DNA of 64,000 bases from Epiperipatus broadwayi (lineage: Eukaryota > Onychophora > Udeonychophora > Euonychophora > Peripatidae), in contig JAQFVV010000022.1 of the NCBI GenBank assembly GCA_028023455.1, positions 9,941,100 through 10,005,099 on the forward strand, read 5' to 3'. Of this stretch, positions 11,415 through 21,999 are shown piece after piece (position 1 is the stretch's first letter; each line of letters starts with the position of its first letter). Under the pieces are notes generated by a model. That model saw only the letters and a program-made list of their open reading frames with translations, did no database searches and was not told the origin of the DNA. The translations under genes and the position numbers were made by a program.

Positions 11415-12002
11415 TATCAATTTTCATGTATGTCTAGAAAATTTTATGTATATGTTAGAAATGCAGTAATAAATATTAGTTTGTTTTATTAAACGAGGCG
11501 TATATATTTCATTAAGTGTAGTCTTTGTTAAGTGTGATCATTCATCATCATCAGTGGTTGAATATCAGTTATTTAAGATATAAGTAAATATGCTAAAATT
11601 AAGCAATAATTATGAATTTCTTTATAAAAATTAGTTTTATGTTTAGGCTTAGTCCTAGAGCTGTAGTTGAAACCCTTGTCATTATCGTTATTATTATCAT
11701 CATCATCATCATCAACGTTTTAATTAATGAGCTGTTTAACTGTTTAAAGGCCATAAATAAATATTGATTTTATAATATTTAGTGATTTCTTAGTATTATT
11801 ATAACCACATCCCATCATCTATTTCATGCAAGGATGAGTGAATTGCCATCCTAAATTAGTTATATATAATCTGAGCTAGTAAACTTATAAAAATATTGAA
11901 ACACATTTGTTATGTTAAGATCTGAGAAATGATTTATGTCTAATGAACTCCACTGTGGTTTAAAGATGTTTTACTTTTACCTAAATATTAGTGCGTATAG
12001 TG

Positions 12003-12150
12003 ATATGGCTCAAAAAGCAAAATCTCCCATTTTTATTAGAAATAAAGTACCAAAAGGGGATTCAAACCCGGTACATGTGAAAAGGTTATTAGATATAACT
12101 GTGTCTAGATTCAGATAATCTAGTGGCGCCCTGCTAGACCATATTCACTT
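12003..12150 (-). mobile_element. tRNA-like SINE fragment
   Basis: On the minus strand: GGTCTAGCAGGGCGCC (A-box-like), a degenerate middle, then ACCGGGTTTGAATCCCC, a near-perfect B box, followed by an AT-rich tail. The spacing between the boxes is tRNA-like. The plus-strand 60-codon frame over it is not a gene. Confidence 0.6.
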
Positions 12151-12159
12151 AGTATTTGT

Positions 12160-12895
12160 TTAAACATGCACTTAACATCAAACCAAGAAATGAAAGTGGA
12201 TAAGATCTACTGTCTGTATACCTGAGTTATATTTTATTGAATTACTAGTGTACTCACCTCACGTGATTTCATATACCTGAGTTATAATACTTGTTATTAA
12301 TAATTTGCTTATAATTATTGATAGTGGGATATCTTGAGAAATCTAATGATAGAAATATGTTTCATTTCATCCAATGACCCGTAATATGATAGATAACTCA
12401 GTCTGATCTTTGGTTTAATAGCCACTACTCAGGTTAAATAATTCTTTTCTTTTGATATAAAAATCTACAATGCATTTTTCGTTTATTAAGCTAAATATTT
12501 ATATTGGAAGCTTTTTGAAATAAAATAAATATTTATATTTGAATCATTTCTTGATTAAATAATATACTTGATCCAGTTGATCCTCTTCATTAAGTTAAGC
12601 TGAATATAATAATATACTGAATATTTTGGATTCATAATTTTTTAATAATATTTGACATTTCATGATCATTTAATCAATATCTTTTGATCTAAACCTTAAT
12701 TTTATTACAATGGATCTTTAATCTAGTTTATTTAAGTTACAATGATACTTTTGATCAGTTTATTAATGTTTGTAATACTTGAATATTTGAGATTTTAATA
12801 ATGTTTGAATTCTGACATTTCATAATTACTTTAATAGACCAGATCTCATTTTGTTACATGGGATCTGTGATCGATCTTTAATTTTGTTACAATAT
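12160..12895. other. AT-rich, degenerate GATC-containing repeats
   Basis: From about 12540 to 12890, loose repeats of 'gatctttaat...ttgttacaat', 'tttgacatttcat' and 'aatatttgagattt' recur with spacings of roughly 100-190 bases. This is an old tandem duplication with no coding content. Confidence 0.4.
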
Positions 12896-12902
12896 ATATA
12901 TA

Positions 12903-13075
12903 TGATCACTAGATGGAGGTTTACCAATAATTCCTAACAAGCTTTGTTTACATAAATGCTGAGAGAGATAGAATTCAATATCTCTTTCTTTGTCTCCCAC
13001 CTCCAGACCATGTTTTTGTGCTAGTTGGCTCACGTCAGTGAAGGGTTGGAAGACTAGAAACTAGATCTAAATACT
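12903..13075 (-). mobile_element. Family B element, single arm with decayed hammerhead
   Basis: This matches one arm of the palindrome at 19691-20000. On the minus strand: tttagatctag, CCAACCCTTCA, CTGACGT (13032-13038), GAGCCAACTAGCac, aAAAACATGGTC, TGGAGGTGGGAGACA, then the TTGAATTCTATCTCTCTCAG block and a terminal CCATCTAGTGATCA. The stem II closing pair and the GAAA are mutated here, so this copy would not be expected to cleave. Confidence 0.75.
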
Positions 13076-13724
13076 AACTCTAAAATCAGCATTTATCAAA
13101 CATGTTTCTATCAGTTTGAAAGCAAGAAAAAGGACAATTAGTTTGCATGTGTAAGAAATTACCCTTATAGATGTATGCACATTCATTTTTTGTGCTTCTA
13201 CAATTTAACACAATTACTTTTAATAAACTTTGAAAATAAATTATTAATGGTCAATTTTTTTTTATTTGCCTTGTTATAAATAAATGATATCGTCTGTATG
13301 CCACGCACTAGAAAAAAAGAAATTTACTAACATGAACTCTCATATATAAGTAACAATTTAGATATTTTATTATAATTTTCTAAGGAATCTAATAAAACTT
13401 ACTAAAACATTTTACATCTTATCTATTAAAAGTTAAATGCAATTTATGAATTAAATATAAAATTAATAACTTTTTAAATGTTTAATTTTTTATTATTATA
13501 ATAAGTATATTTTCTCCATTTTATTGCTTTTCATCATATGTTAACTTAATGCAAACATATGGTATTTTATTTTTGCATCATATAAACTCAATTTCTATTG
13601 TAAAAGTTGTACTTTGAAGAAATTCATAAGAATCCATATTTCAGTTTCCACAGTCAAAGATTTAAGTTCCTTCTTATCTAGTAATTATTTAAATAAACAT
13701 TTCTCAATTATTTTCAATGTTCCC

Positions 13725-13835
13725 CTCTTTTCTTCCAATGAGTAAGCTTGTGGTTTTAAGACCTGTCGAGGTCCCTACTATCGCATTTTATACGCATGTG
13801 CTTGAGGCTACAGCCTTAATGAATATTAATGTGTA
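13725..13835 (-). repeat. Family F element, single copy
   Basis: On the minus strand it carries ATTAAGGCTGTAGCCTCA, ATGCGTATAAAATGCGAT, AGTAGGGACCTCGACAGG and AAGCTTACT followed by GGAAGAAAAGAGGGGAAC. The same order is found at 39192-39310 and, as a palindrome, at 38984-39148. Confidence 0.75.
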
Positions 13836-13859
13836 TTATTGTAGTTGTTATTTTTTAAG

Positions 13860-15840
13860 TAACTATAAATAATCATTTTTTTGAACATAAGTTTAATTAA
13901 TATCAAATAAATCTCTAAATTTATATGTTATAAAAACAAGACCATTACAAATGCTTGCATACATCAATGATTTTATTGATGATTAATAATTTTTTATAAA
14001 AAAAAAAATCATTAATAAAATTATTACCTTTTATTCTAAAATTGTTATATTTTAAATGTTGAATATAAAATAAGATTTTAAAAAATTTATGAATGTTATT
14101 TATGTACTTAAATATTTTTTTTATAACTGTTTCATATTTATAGTTGCTAAATATATAAAATATAAGGAAATTATGATGTTTTAATTAAAATTTATTGATA
14201 ACAAAGTTATTCATTACAATGCTTCTTATAAGAAAAAATTATTGTATATATATATTATTTTCACCATTACTAACCTACATTAGAATAAATATTTTTTTAA
14301 GATTCTTTCCAGTAGTTTTAATCAATCATTTATTCTCTCCATATTATTGCAGCAAATTATTTTATTATTCTATCTCACATGTAATCTCTTTCTAAGTAAC
14401 TTACAAGCTCTTGGAATCCAATTGAGAATTTTAATTGTCTGTATGTTGTTGTTGTAGCTCATTTATATTTTAGCTTATTATTTTTTTCAATAATGTCAGT
14501 GCTATCTATTTGATCTAACACTCATGTATGTTATTTTGAACCCTTGACTATTAATCCATCACATATTCAGAATTTACAGGAATAAAAAAAATCATGTTTG
14601 GTAATGGATCAATTGTGCTTAAATATCAATTAACATTTCGAGTGAGTAACCTTAAGATTGTTTACCCTATATTTTATAGCATATAATGGAATGACATAGT
14701 CAAAAATTCAGCTGATCAAAAAAAGTCAATTTGCCCATTAAGTTTGCACCATTTGCTCAACATTCCATTTGGGTGTTTAAATATCGCATGATCTTCTAAT
14801 CAACTAATCGTGAATATTTTTTACTAAGTGGAATATACATTATTCATTGTTCTGTATTTACTGTGTTATTCTTCTAGGAGTCCAAATTTTAAATATATTA
14901 GTAATAAGTGAGATAACACACTTATTAAAACCTTTTTCTTCAAGCACAGAGACATATTTCTTTTTAATATTCAATTATTTTTATGTAAATCATTGTATCC
15001 TAATTTAATTCCATGACTAATTTTAACCATTTTGTTTCTCTCTATTTAATAACTTTATAGTAATCATTAACTTTTTCTATTTGTTTTGAAAATCCATTGA
15101 ACATTTCATTGGATTTTTTTTTTTTTTAGAATTTTTCTTTAGTTCTACTTTTTTTTTGCTTTCCTTTTAAGAACTCTCATATCATTATATGCATCTTTGA
15201 AGCAAAATTTGGAGGGAAAAAATATCCAAAATGCTATAGTTTCTGCAAAATTGATGCTTTAAATAAATTCCATGTATTTTTATTTCCCATTTTTAATCCA
15301 AGAATATTTTTTTAAAATAACTGCTGTAAACAATTTTAACATAGTCTGTCATATTTCCTTATTAATATTATATTAATTATTACTATTATTGTTGTCATTA
15401 ACATCATTCTATAGTCTACCCACAGCTATTGCATTACAGTAGATATTCTTAGAATTTGGAAATATTTTGGATTTATACTAGGATACTTGAACATTTTACA
15501 GCAAAAATTCTTTCATAGGAGATTGACTTGTCATAATATACAAACTAAATAATTTGTATCCTTTAACCTTTTTAGATCCAGCTTGTTGATTTACTTAGCT
15601 GGATCTAAAGTTCTATGAAGACAATATTTAGTAATCTTACTAAATGTTTTATGTGTAACTGTAAAGTCAGTATTTTTATTGTCTTATTTAATATTAAAAG
15701 TATTAAATATCATTATACAAATCAGTAACAGACTCAAAAACTAAAGATCCATAAATCATGATTCAATCTTTCATTTCTGATGCTCAAATAGCTTATGACC
15801 TTCCAAGTAATGTCATTTGACTATTTTTGCTCTGGTAATT
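13860..15840. other. AT-rich spacer, no gene seen
   Basis: It contains a perfect 12-bp inverted repeat at 15572-15608 (ttagatccagct / agctggatctaa, 13-base loop). Otherwise it is A/T-rich and low-complexity. The 66-codon frame at 14195-14395 has no recognisable motif. Confidence 0.55.
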
Positions 15841-15847
15841 TATTTCA

Positions 15848-15960
15848 GTGATAAAGCTACAGATTCTAGAATTCAAGGTCTATGGATTGCAGCTCTAACT
15901 TTATTACTTCTGGTTCTTGAACATTATATAAATTCCTGAGGAATTACCTATTCTTAGAAG
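15848..15960 (+). mobile_element. SINE family S2 copy
   Basis: A degenerate tRNA-like unit: gataaagctacagattctag, attcaaggtctatgga, ttgcagctctaactttatta, cttctggttcttgaac, attcctgaggaatta. Relatives lie at about 20130, 57465, 57594 and 63488. The order of landmarks is constant: tagattctgg, agttcaaggtccatagat, B-box-like gttcaactttgtcatttct, aaacttcttataaactcctga. Confidence 0.6.
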
Positions 15961-16039
15961 TTTAATTAACTCCATATTCAGAGATGAAAGACAGTAAATT
16001 CATTACACTAAACATTGGTAGAAAGACATTCGTGTTTAT

Positions 16040-16140
16040 TTAAAAAGTTGAGAGGCCAGTGACGGCTGCTTTACAAGCAGTTGTCCCAGGTTAGCGGCTT
16101 CGCTTCCCAGGTGATGCTATGACACATGAGAAAAAAGTGT
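16040..16140 (+). mobile_element. tRNA-derived SINE fragment
   Basis: The sequence gaggccagtgacggctgctttacaagcagttgtcc, then gcttcgcttccc and gatgctatgacacatgag plus an A run, is the tRNA-Gly-like SINE also seen at 6.9, 24.6 and 42.2 kb. The 5' part is mutated. Confidence 0.7.
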
Positions 16141-18825
16141 ACATTGATATGGTAATAACAATTGTTATGACAAAACATATGGAGTTAACATTTGGAATTG
16201 ATTTGTTCAATTCTTATAAAGCTCTTTCTAATATCAAAGATCATCTTTCAAGTAATTGCAATCTTTGTTTTGCAATAATATATATATATGCATCTTAATG
16301 GTATAAAAAATCATTATAATTTGTAACATCTCTAAAATTGTATTAAGATAGGGGAAAACTCTTACTAATGATCAAGTATTATCGCTTGGCTTTACATTCT
16401 ATTCCCTAACTACTCATTCTGCCTTCAAAATGAAATCTTAATTTATGCATGTACAATCCCACATATATTTATACTTTATATATATAAATTAAATATTTAA
16501 ATCTTTTTAAATCACTTACGTGCGAAAAAGTAGATACAATTTGCTTTTTCATCAGATTAAAAGTGAATTTAAAAAATATGTTCTTTTAAATTATCAGTTG
16601 AGTCACTTAATCTATGCAAATTTAATAATATTATAAGACAACTGATTGGACAATAATCATTATTATTATTACTGTGCATTTTGATACGATATAGCTGAAA
16701 TATTAAAATTGGTTATTAACTTTCAATACAATCATTTGGAAAATGTAAAATTCTATATTCATTAATTTAGATATTAAATTCCGATTGCAACTCGTTATTT
16801 CAATTGTGGTATGCATAATAATTGGCATTCACTCTTAGCCTAAGGGCCTAGCACCCTCTGGGGAGGGAATATTTATCATTATCAGGGATAAGAGTTTGTA
16901 TAAAAATAACATTAACGCTGAGTGGCTGACCTTCAGAGAGATCATGTGATCATAGTAAATTTGTTTTTTCCCCTCTATTTATCATTTTTATAAAATGGGT
17001 GCACTATGATTTTACTTTCTTGTCTAGTTTTTTTTTTTTTTTGACAACAGAAAAGATGATTTGTAATATGCAGAGGGGGAGGGGGATAATTACATTATCA
17101 CTTTAAATTCTGAAATGTCTGAAGATAATTATGCATAAAAAAGTGAAGGAGAAATAGTCAAAAAGATTGAAAGTTAAAATAAATACTTGGAACATAAGAC
17201 CGATTATGGAAATTATTAAATTTCTGAATTAAAAAAATAATAATCTCAAAATTGGCCCAAATGTTTTATTAAAACTTTTATGAAATTAAGCAATATGTAC
17301 ATGTGTTATGTATAGCATGTTCATAAATGAAGTTATTTGCTAAAGGTCAGTCTAAACAGTAGGAATCAGACAAAACGAAAATTGGTTCGCCTTAATTTTA
17401 TTATTATTTAATCCCACCAAGTTGATATTAACTTCTAACAATCACGATTCATATATGATCATATTTCTTATCCCTTCGGTATTGTAATATGGATATAAAT
17501 TATCTCCATCTATTATGGAATATGAATATTATAGAATTAATAAGTTAAATTATGTATATGTGTGATCAAAGCTAAAAATATTCAAGCTTCAATCAAACTG
17601 CTTTTAATTATAATATATGAATGGAAAAAAATCTGATAAGTTGTTTCTGTGTGTATGTTCAGATGTTCCAAATTTCCAGCTCATCTATCAGTTTGTTATT
17701 CGAAATGCGTTTGTAATTAGAGAGCTGGGACTGGAACATTTTTCACAAGATAGCACAAAATTTATAACAACCTTCATATAATCTGAATGATTTGATTGGT
17801 TACAGATATTTACCAATCACACTTAATCATTAATTATCTATTAGTAATATCACGTTGAATAAAAATAAACAAAACAAATAAAAGAAAAATTTAAATAGAA
17901 GAAGTATAAAAGCAAAAGAAAAAAGGGTGTACAATTATTTTGTATATCAGTATTGTTAGATGGTGGCAATTGGTTAATTATTTTTTGGTGATTGCTTTTC
18001 AAATTCCAATAGAATATCTTTTAAGCACTTTTTACTCAGTGATTTTAAGCTAGTGAATTTTATAATTATTATTAATTGATAATCTGGAACATTATCGATA
18101 TATATATTTTAAATATTTTTGAATTATCAATTCTGATTGTCATTGGTATAATGTACCTTAAATTATCACATATTTTCTTCACTGTTGTTAATTGTTAGGA
18201 ACTTTTGTTTGTAGGTGCTGAGTTTTCTGCTGTGCCCTGACATCATGAGTATTGGTATCGCATTGCAGTTATGGTAAAGGTTAACAGACAAGCAGAAATA
18301 AATATTACACAATTTGATTGATTAATAACTGCCATTGATTGATTAATAACTGCTATTTATTCGTCTAACTAGACAACAATATAAAAAGTAATATAAAAAA
18401 TAACACATATATGTGACCATAGATAGTTACTAAATAATATAGAATGTGCATGAGTGGAAAAAAAGTACATTAAGATTGAGTAAATTGTAAAATGTACATT
18501 TCATTTAGTTAAAATGTATACACTAAAGTTTAATATTTCAAATTTACCCAGTAATTACCTAATGTTTGAAATAATAAGGCAATTATGTTAAGAATTAGAT
18601 ATTGGAAGGAAGTGAGAAATTGGTAATTTAAATTATTAATATTTTTTAATTTTTTCTCTCATTTTAAACTATTGATGTATATGTCTTTTCCATCTTTATT
18701 TAATGTTTTTATGCACCTCTAAATATCTTGGCTTGCATCCTTGAAAATAGGTTAATACTGATGTACGTATTTCCATTAGTGCATTGTCAACTATTGCTGT
18801 TATACTAATCTTTCTTATTGCATTG
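16141..18825. other. AT-rich spacer, no gene seen
   Basis: No element was recognised apart from a short tandem duplication ttgattgattaataactgc (x2) near 18318-18358 and a T-run at 17028-17042. There are no long reading frames. Confidence 0.55.
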
Positions 18826-18844
18826 CCAAATATATATAATATAA

Positions 18845-19015
18845 TATTAAATCATTTATGCACTTTATAACTGTTTCACAATGCTTTAATTAGCACCCTC
18901 TTTGACAGTTTTGATTGCCCCAGCATGTATAAATGGAAGTTCTGAAGAAGGTTGCTGGAGCAATCGAAACTGTCAGCATTGTGAAACAGTGATAAAGTGC
19001 ATACATGATTTTATA
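18845..19015 (+). mobile_element. Family D palindromic element with hammerhead core
   Basis: The left arm (gcactttataactgtttcac at 18857 onward, gacagttttgattgcccc) is the imperfect reverse complement of the right arm (gcaatcgaaactgtc, cattgtgaaacagtgataaag, gtgcataca). The right arm carries an almost canonical hammerhead core on the plus strand; the left arm carries a damaged copy on the minus strand (CAAAAC in place of CGAAAC, plus an insertion). It is small, non-coding and hence non-autonomous. Confidence 0.75.
18932..18985 (+). ncRNA. Candidate type I hammerhead ribozyme (family D)
   Basis: CUGAAGA (18942-18948) fits the hammerhead CUGANGA box. After one extra A, a six-pair stem II (GGUUGC / GCAAUC, 18950-18955 with 18960-18965, one G-U pair) is capped by UGGA and followed by GAAA (18966-18969). 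Stem III is minimal, AC/GU around one U, and ends in GUC, so predicted cleavage is after 18974. Stem I is weak (UUG/AGC-side pairing, then a mismatch and two pairs), and such short stems usually need dimerisation or tertiary contacts. The only core deviation is the extra A. Function is inferred from fold only. Confidence 0.65.
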
Positions 19016-19194
19016 TTATATTGATGTTATAACCAATTGATTAAGTTTTAATCTTTTAGATGTGAATCTAAATATAATATATATCCATTTTATTATAATG
19101 TTATTATAATAGATGGTATTCTGTTAGATAATTAAAATGTATTCAAATGACTATTTAAATGTACTTAAAATTTCCATTCTTTAACACATTCTTG

Positions 19195-19400
19195 AACATA
19201 TGAATAGAGACATCCAAAAAAGATAACCAATTCTGGAGATGTACTTCATACTGGATCAGCTCTCTTTTGTTAGCCCAGGTTACAAGATCTTACACATATC
19301 ATCATGATTTGTTTAGATTTATCAATATCAAATCACTACAATTTGATTTATAAGTATCAAACTTCCTGCATTCATATCTTTTCATACAATTCACTTTAGA
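19195..19400 (+). repeat. Dispersed repeat family E, copy 2
   Basis: It shares aagatcttacacatatcat, atttatcaatatcaaat and taagtatcaaactt with the copies near 2.1, 24.9 and 63.0 kb. Confidence 0.4.
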
Positions 19401-19784
19401 TACACTAATAAATATTATTCATTTTTATTAGGCTAAAGATTATATCATTCCTAGCACAAGTATACACTTTAAATCTCTAATAAATGCTTAGAAATATTTG
19501 TTAATACCACCATTGATGTTACTTTACCATTATTGCTTGCTCTCTTAATACATCATCCCAATTTCAAAGCTATGTCATATACTGTAATGAACCTTTTCTT
19601 CATTAAATTGCTTATATTTTCATTCTTATTATATATATGATAAACAAAACAAGTTATAAATTTTGTAACTTGCTTTTAGCTTGCATTTTATGATCACTAG
19701 ATGGAGCTTTACCAATAGCTCCTAACAAGCTTGTTTACATAAACGCCAAGAGAGATAGAATTCAATATCTCTTTCGTTGTCTCC

Positions 19785-19842
19785 CACCTTACCTTCAGAC
19801 CGTGGTTTCGAGCTAGTTGGCTCACGTCAGTGAAGGTTTGAA
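19785..19842 (-). ncRNA. Hammerhead-like core, family B left arm
   Basis: On the minus strand: CUGACGU (19830-19824), stem II GAGC/GCUC with loop CAACUA, GAAA (19809-19806), stem III ACC/GGU and GUC (19800-19798). Stem I can pair CCUUCA with UGAAGG. Position A9 of the canonical CUGANGA box reads U in all family B and C copies. Stem II, GAAA and GUC are intact. Confidence 0.55.
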
Positions 19843-19861
19843 AAACTAAAAACTTTTCCAA

Positions 19862-19910
19862 CCCTTCATTGATGTGAGCCAACTAGCTCGAAACCATGGT
19901 CTGGAGGTGG
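19862..19910 (+). ncRNA. Hammerhead-like core, family B right arm
   Basis: Core uUGAUGU (19869-19875, first base mutated from C), stem II GAGC/GCUC (19876-19879 with 19886-19889), loop CAACUA, GAAA (19890-19893), stem III ACC/GGU, GUC ending at 19901. Stem I CCUUCA/UGGAGG gives six pairs with one G-U. The fold is preserved, but C3 is changed, so this arm is probably less active than the left one. Confidence 0.5.
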
Positions 19911-20127
19911 GAGACAATGAAAGAGATATTGAATTCTATCTCTCTCAGTGTTTATGTAAACAATGTTAGGAGCTATTGGTAAAGCTCCATCTAGTGATCA
20001 CATATATATATTGTTACTTATCACTATATATTATTTGCTGATATTGTAAAATAAAGTTATATCAGTTTATCATATTATTGGGTTATCATATGCAAAAACA
20101 TAAGTGATCATATAACTTGAGCTGCAA

Positions 20128-20250
20128 GGTTTGTTGTATTGATAAGAGAGACAGAATCTGAAGTTGAAGATCTATGGGTTTTTTTTTCCAGATCTGCCAT
20201 TTCCGATGCTTGAATTCCTTATAAACTCCTGAACAATAAATTATTGGATT
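20128..20250 (+). mobile_element. SINE family S2 copy
   Basis: It carries gagacagaatctgaagttg, gatctatggg, gatctgccatttccgatgc and ttataaactcctgaacaataa in the same order as the copies at 15.85, 57.5, 57.6 and 63.5 kb. The minus-strand 69-codon frame here is incidental. Confidence 0.55.
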
Positions 20251-20739
20251 ATTTTTTAGATTGGCTTTCTTCAAAATTCTTTTTAAATAGTCCATGACAT
20301 TTATTGTTACTACATGTTAATAACTTGCTGTTGAGCATATTTCTTGACATCTAAGTATTTTTGGTGAATATAATATTTCATTAATTGTTTCTATTAATCA
20401 AAAATTATTACATCTAATGTTCAAAACTTATTATAAAAAAGGAAGATTATTAAGATGATGATATGTACTCACACACATATATACATGAAACATGCAAGTT
20501 CTAATTGTATTTTAAAAATGAAATCTCAGTAAAATTTGCCACCACAATTCTTCTAGTCCAGTACCACTAATTAGAGAAAAATTACAAACAACATTTTTCC
20601 AATCTGATTTTACATCTAACTTATTTAATGTAGTATCTTTTTTTTTTAATGTATAGCTATGAATCAGTAATGAACTCAACAAGAAGATAGATCTATTAAG
20701 TCCTTCATTTCTATCTTAGCTTGAACAGTAATTAATTAT

Positions 20740-20890
20740 ATGTTTCATTGTTTTGATTTAACCACAGTTACATATATCACAGATGGTTAAATCCAATTTC
20801 CGAAGCAGCTAATTACAATAACCATGGCTAGTTCTGATAAGACCTATTAGCATTTAGGAACCTTAGATGCAGATGATTCTTTTAATTGGA
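20740..20890 (-). pseudogene. LINE ORF2 C-terminal fragment
   Basis: Minus-strand translation gives, with stops, IRTSHGYCN, LLRKLDLTICDICNCG, the 'IRTgHg.cn..l.k....d..C.CG' signature found near the end of many LINE ORF2 proteins after the reverse transcriptase. The following HIL..C part is not seen. Together with 22.0-23.4 kb it suggests one decayed minus-strand LINE broken up by family C insertions. Confidence 0.55.
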
Positions 20891-21193
20891 TCTGGAAAAA
20901 AAAGTTAGAACTCCATTTTTTATATCTTATTCTTTTATTGTGCTGATGGTTTCTTAATTAAACAGTTAGAAAAATGATCTTGATTTGAATTGTGCCTTGT
21001 ATCAATCTTAAATTTGTTGTAGTTAATGACATTTTATATATTTTCAATGAGGCTACTTGTTTTTGGATATCTGGTAGAGAAATGTATGAAAGAATGGATT
21101 GCAAAGTAGTTGATTCGAGTGTGCTGGTATTCTTTCTCTTTGTGCAGTTACAAAAATTTAATACAAACACCCTTTCTCTAAACAAAGGCATAT

Positions 21194-21537
21194 TAATTAA
21201 TAAAGCAAGTCATATATAATGTGACATTACTTTTATAAGCTTGTAGTTACAATAATGCAATACAGAGAGTGTACCAATATTTCAAACAAGCTCTTAATTA
21301 ATAAGTGTGGTATGAGGAAATATTTAAAATCTCTATTCATTGATGTGGGCCATAAGCTCAAAAACAGTTGGTCTGGAGATGAGAGTGTTCTGGATAGAGA
21401 TTTTAAATATTTTCTCATACCACACTTATTAATTAAGAGCTTGTTTGAGCTATTGGTACACTCTCTGTATTGCATTTTTGTAACTACAAGCTTATAAAAG
21501 TAATGTCATGTTATATATGACTTGCTTTATTAATTAC
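21194..21537. mobile_element. Family C palindromic element
   Basis: Arms 21194-21336 and 21396-21537 are near-perfect inverted repeats (outer landmarks taataaagcaagtcatatat, inner aaatatttaaaatctct). The 59-base centre holds a hammerhead-like core on the plus strand: uUGAUGU (21340-21346), GGGC-CAUAA-GCUC, aAAAAC and a GUC at 21371-21373. The palindrome explains why almost the same 80-codon frame appears on both strands; neither is a gene. Arm identity above 95 % by eye implies recent formation. Confidence 0.88.
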
Positions 21538-21744
21538 TATAATTTTACCTTTAAGGCTTTGGCTATGCTGAGGCTATTAAAATATGGTAGATCTGAATTT
21601 AGTTCAGTCCCATATAGCTATTTAAGTTAGATAGCTGGATTTAAAGACATTTTCATGTCCGAAAATTTCTGAGTTTCTACTTAAATATACATTTGAAATA
21701 AGTGCTGGGTTTTGAGTTTATATTTTAGATCTAGGGTCCGAATA

Positions 21745-21895
21745 TTCTAGCTCTCCACTGACGTGAGCCATAAGCTCGAAAACAATTGGTCTGGAGATGA
21801 GAGTGTTCTAGATAGAGATTTTAAATATTTTCTCATACCGCACTTATTAATTAAGAGCTTGTTTGAGCTATTGGTAGCTCTCTGTATTGTAAAGG
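21745..21895 (+). mobile_element. Family C element, single arm
   Basis: It shares GAGATGAGAGTGTTCTRGATAG, the TTTTAAATATTTTCTCATAC block and GAGCTTGTTTGAGCTATTGGTA with the palindrome at 21.2-21.5 kb. The upstream tttagatctagg matches family B, so B and C are branches of one family. It contains the best-preserved family C ribozyme-like core. Confidence 0.75.
21750..21800 (+). ncRNA. Hammerhead-like ribozyme, family C, best copy
   Basis: Stem I is six perfect pairs, UCUCCA with UGGAGA (21752-21757 with 21792-21797). The core is CUGACGU (21758-21764), stem II GAGC/GCUC with loop CAUAA (21765-21768, 21774-21777), GAAA (21778-21781), a short stem III and GUC at 21789-21791. Predicted cleavage is after 21791. 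Every hammerhead element is present except that A9 is U. Because the same U occurs in family B, it is an inherited variant rather than a recent mutation. Whether it still cleaves is unknown. Confidence 0.6.
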
Positions 21896-21999
21896 CATAT
21901 TATTTGAAAGTGAAAAATATTAGTATTAAGCAACTCCAAGTATTTCTGGTTAGTTTTTCTAAGAAATTTGCTTCTAGAAATTATTTAAAATCTAGCTTT

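Larger units (their letters stand above)
19691..20000. mobile_element. Family B palindromic element, two facing hammerhead copies
   Basis: Two arms of about 150 bases (19691-19840 and 19860-20000), near-identical in inverted orientation, join at a spacer of about 15 bases. Ends are TGATCACTAGATGGAGC and its complement. Each arm carries the sequence seen alone at 12.9 kb: landmarks TTGTTTACATAAA, AGAGATAGAATTCAATATCT and TCTCCCACC. Each arm also contains a hammerhead-like core pointing away from the centre. High arm identity suggests a young duplication or gene conversion. There is no open reading frame. Confidence 0.88.

Noticed and set aside
21233-21497. Near-identical 80-codon frames on both strands
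   Set aside because: A consequence of the family C palindrome; real genes do not appear as mirror frames across a hairpin.
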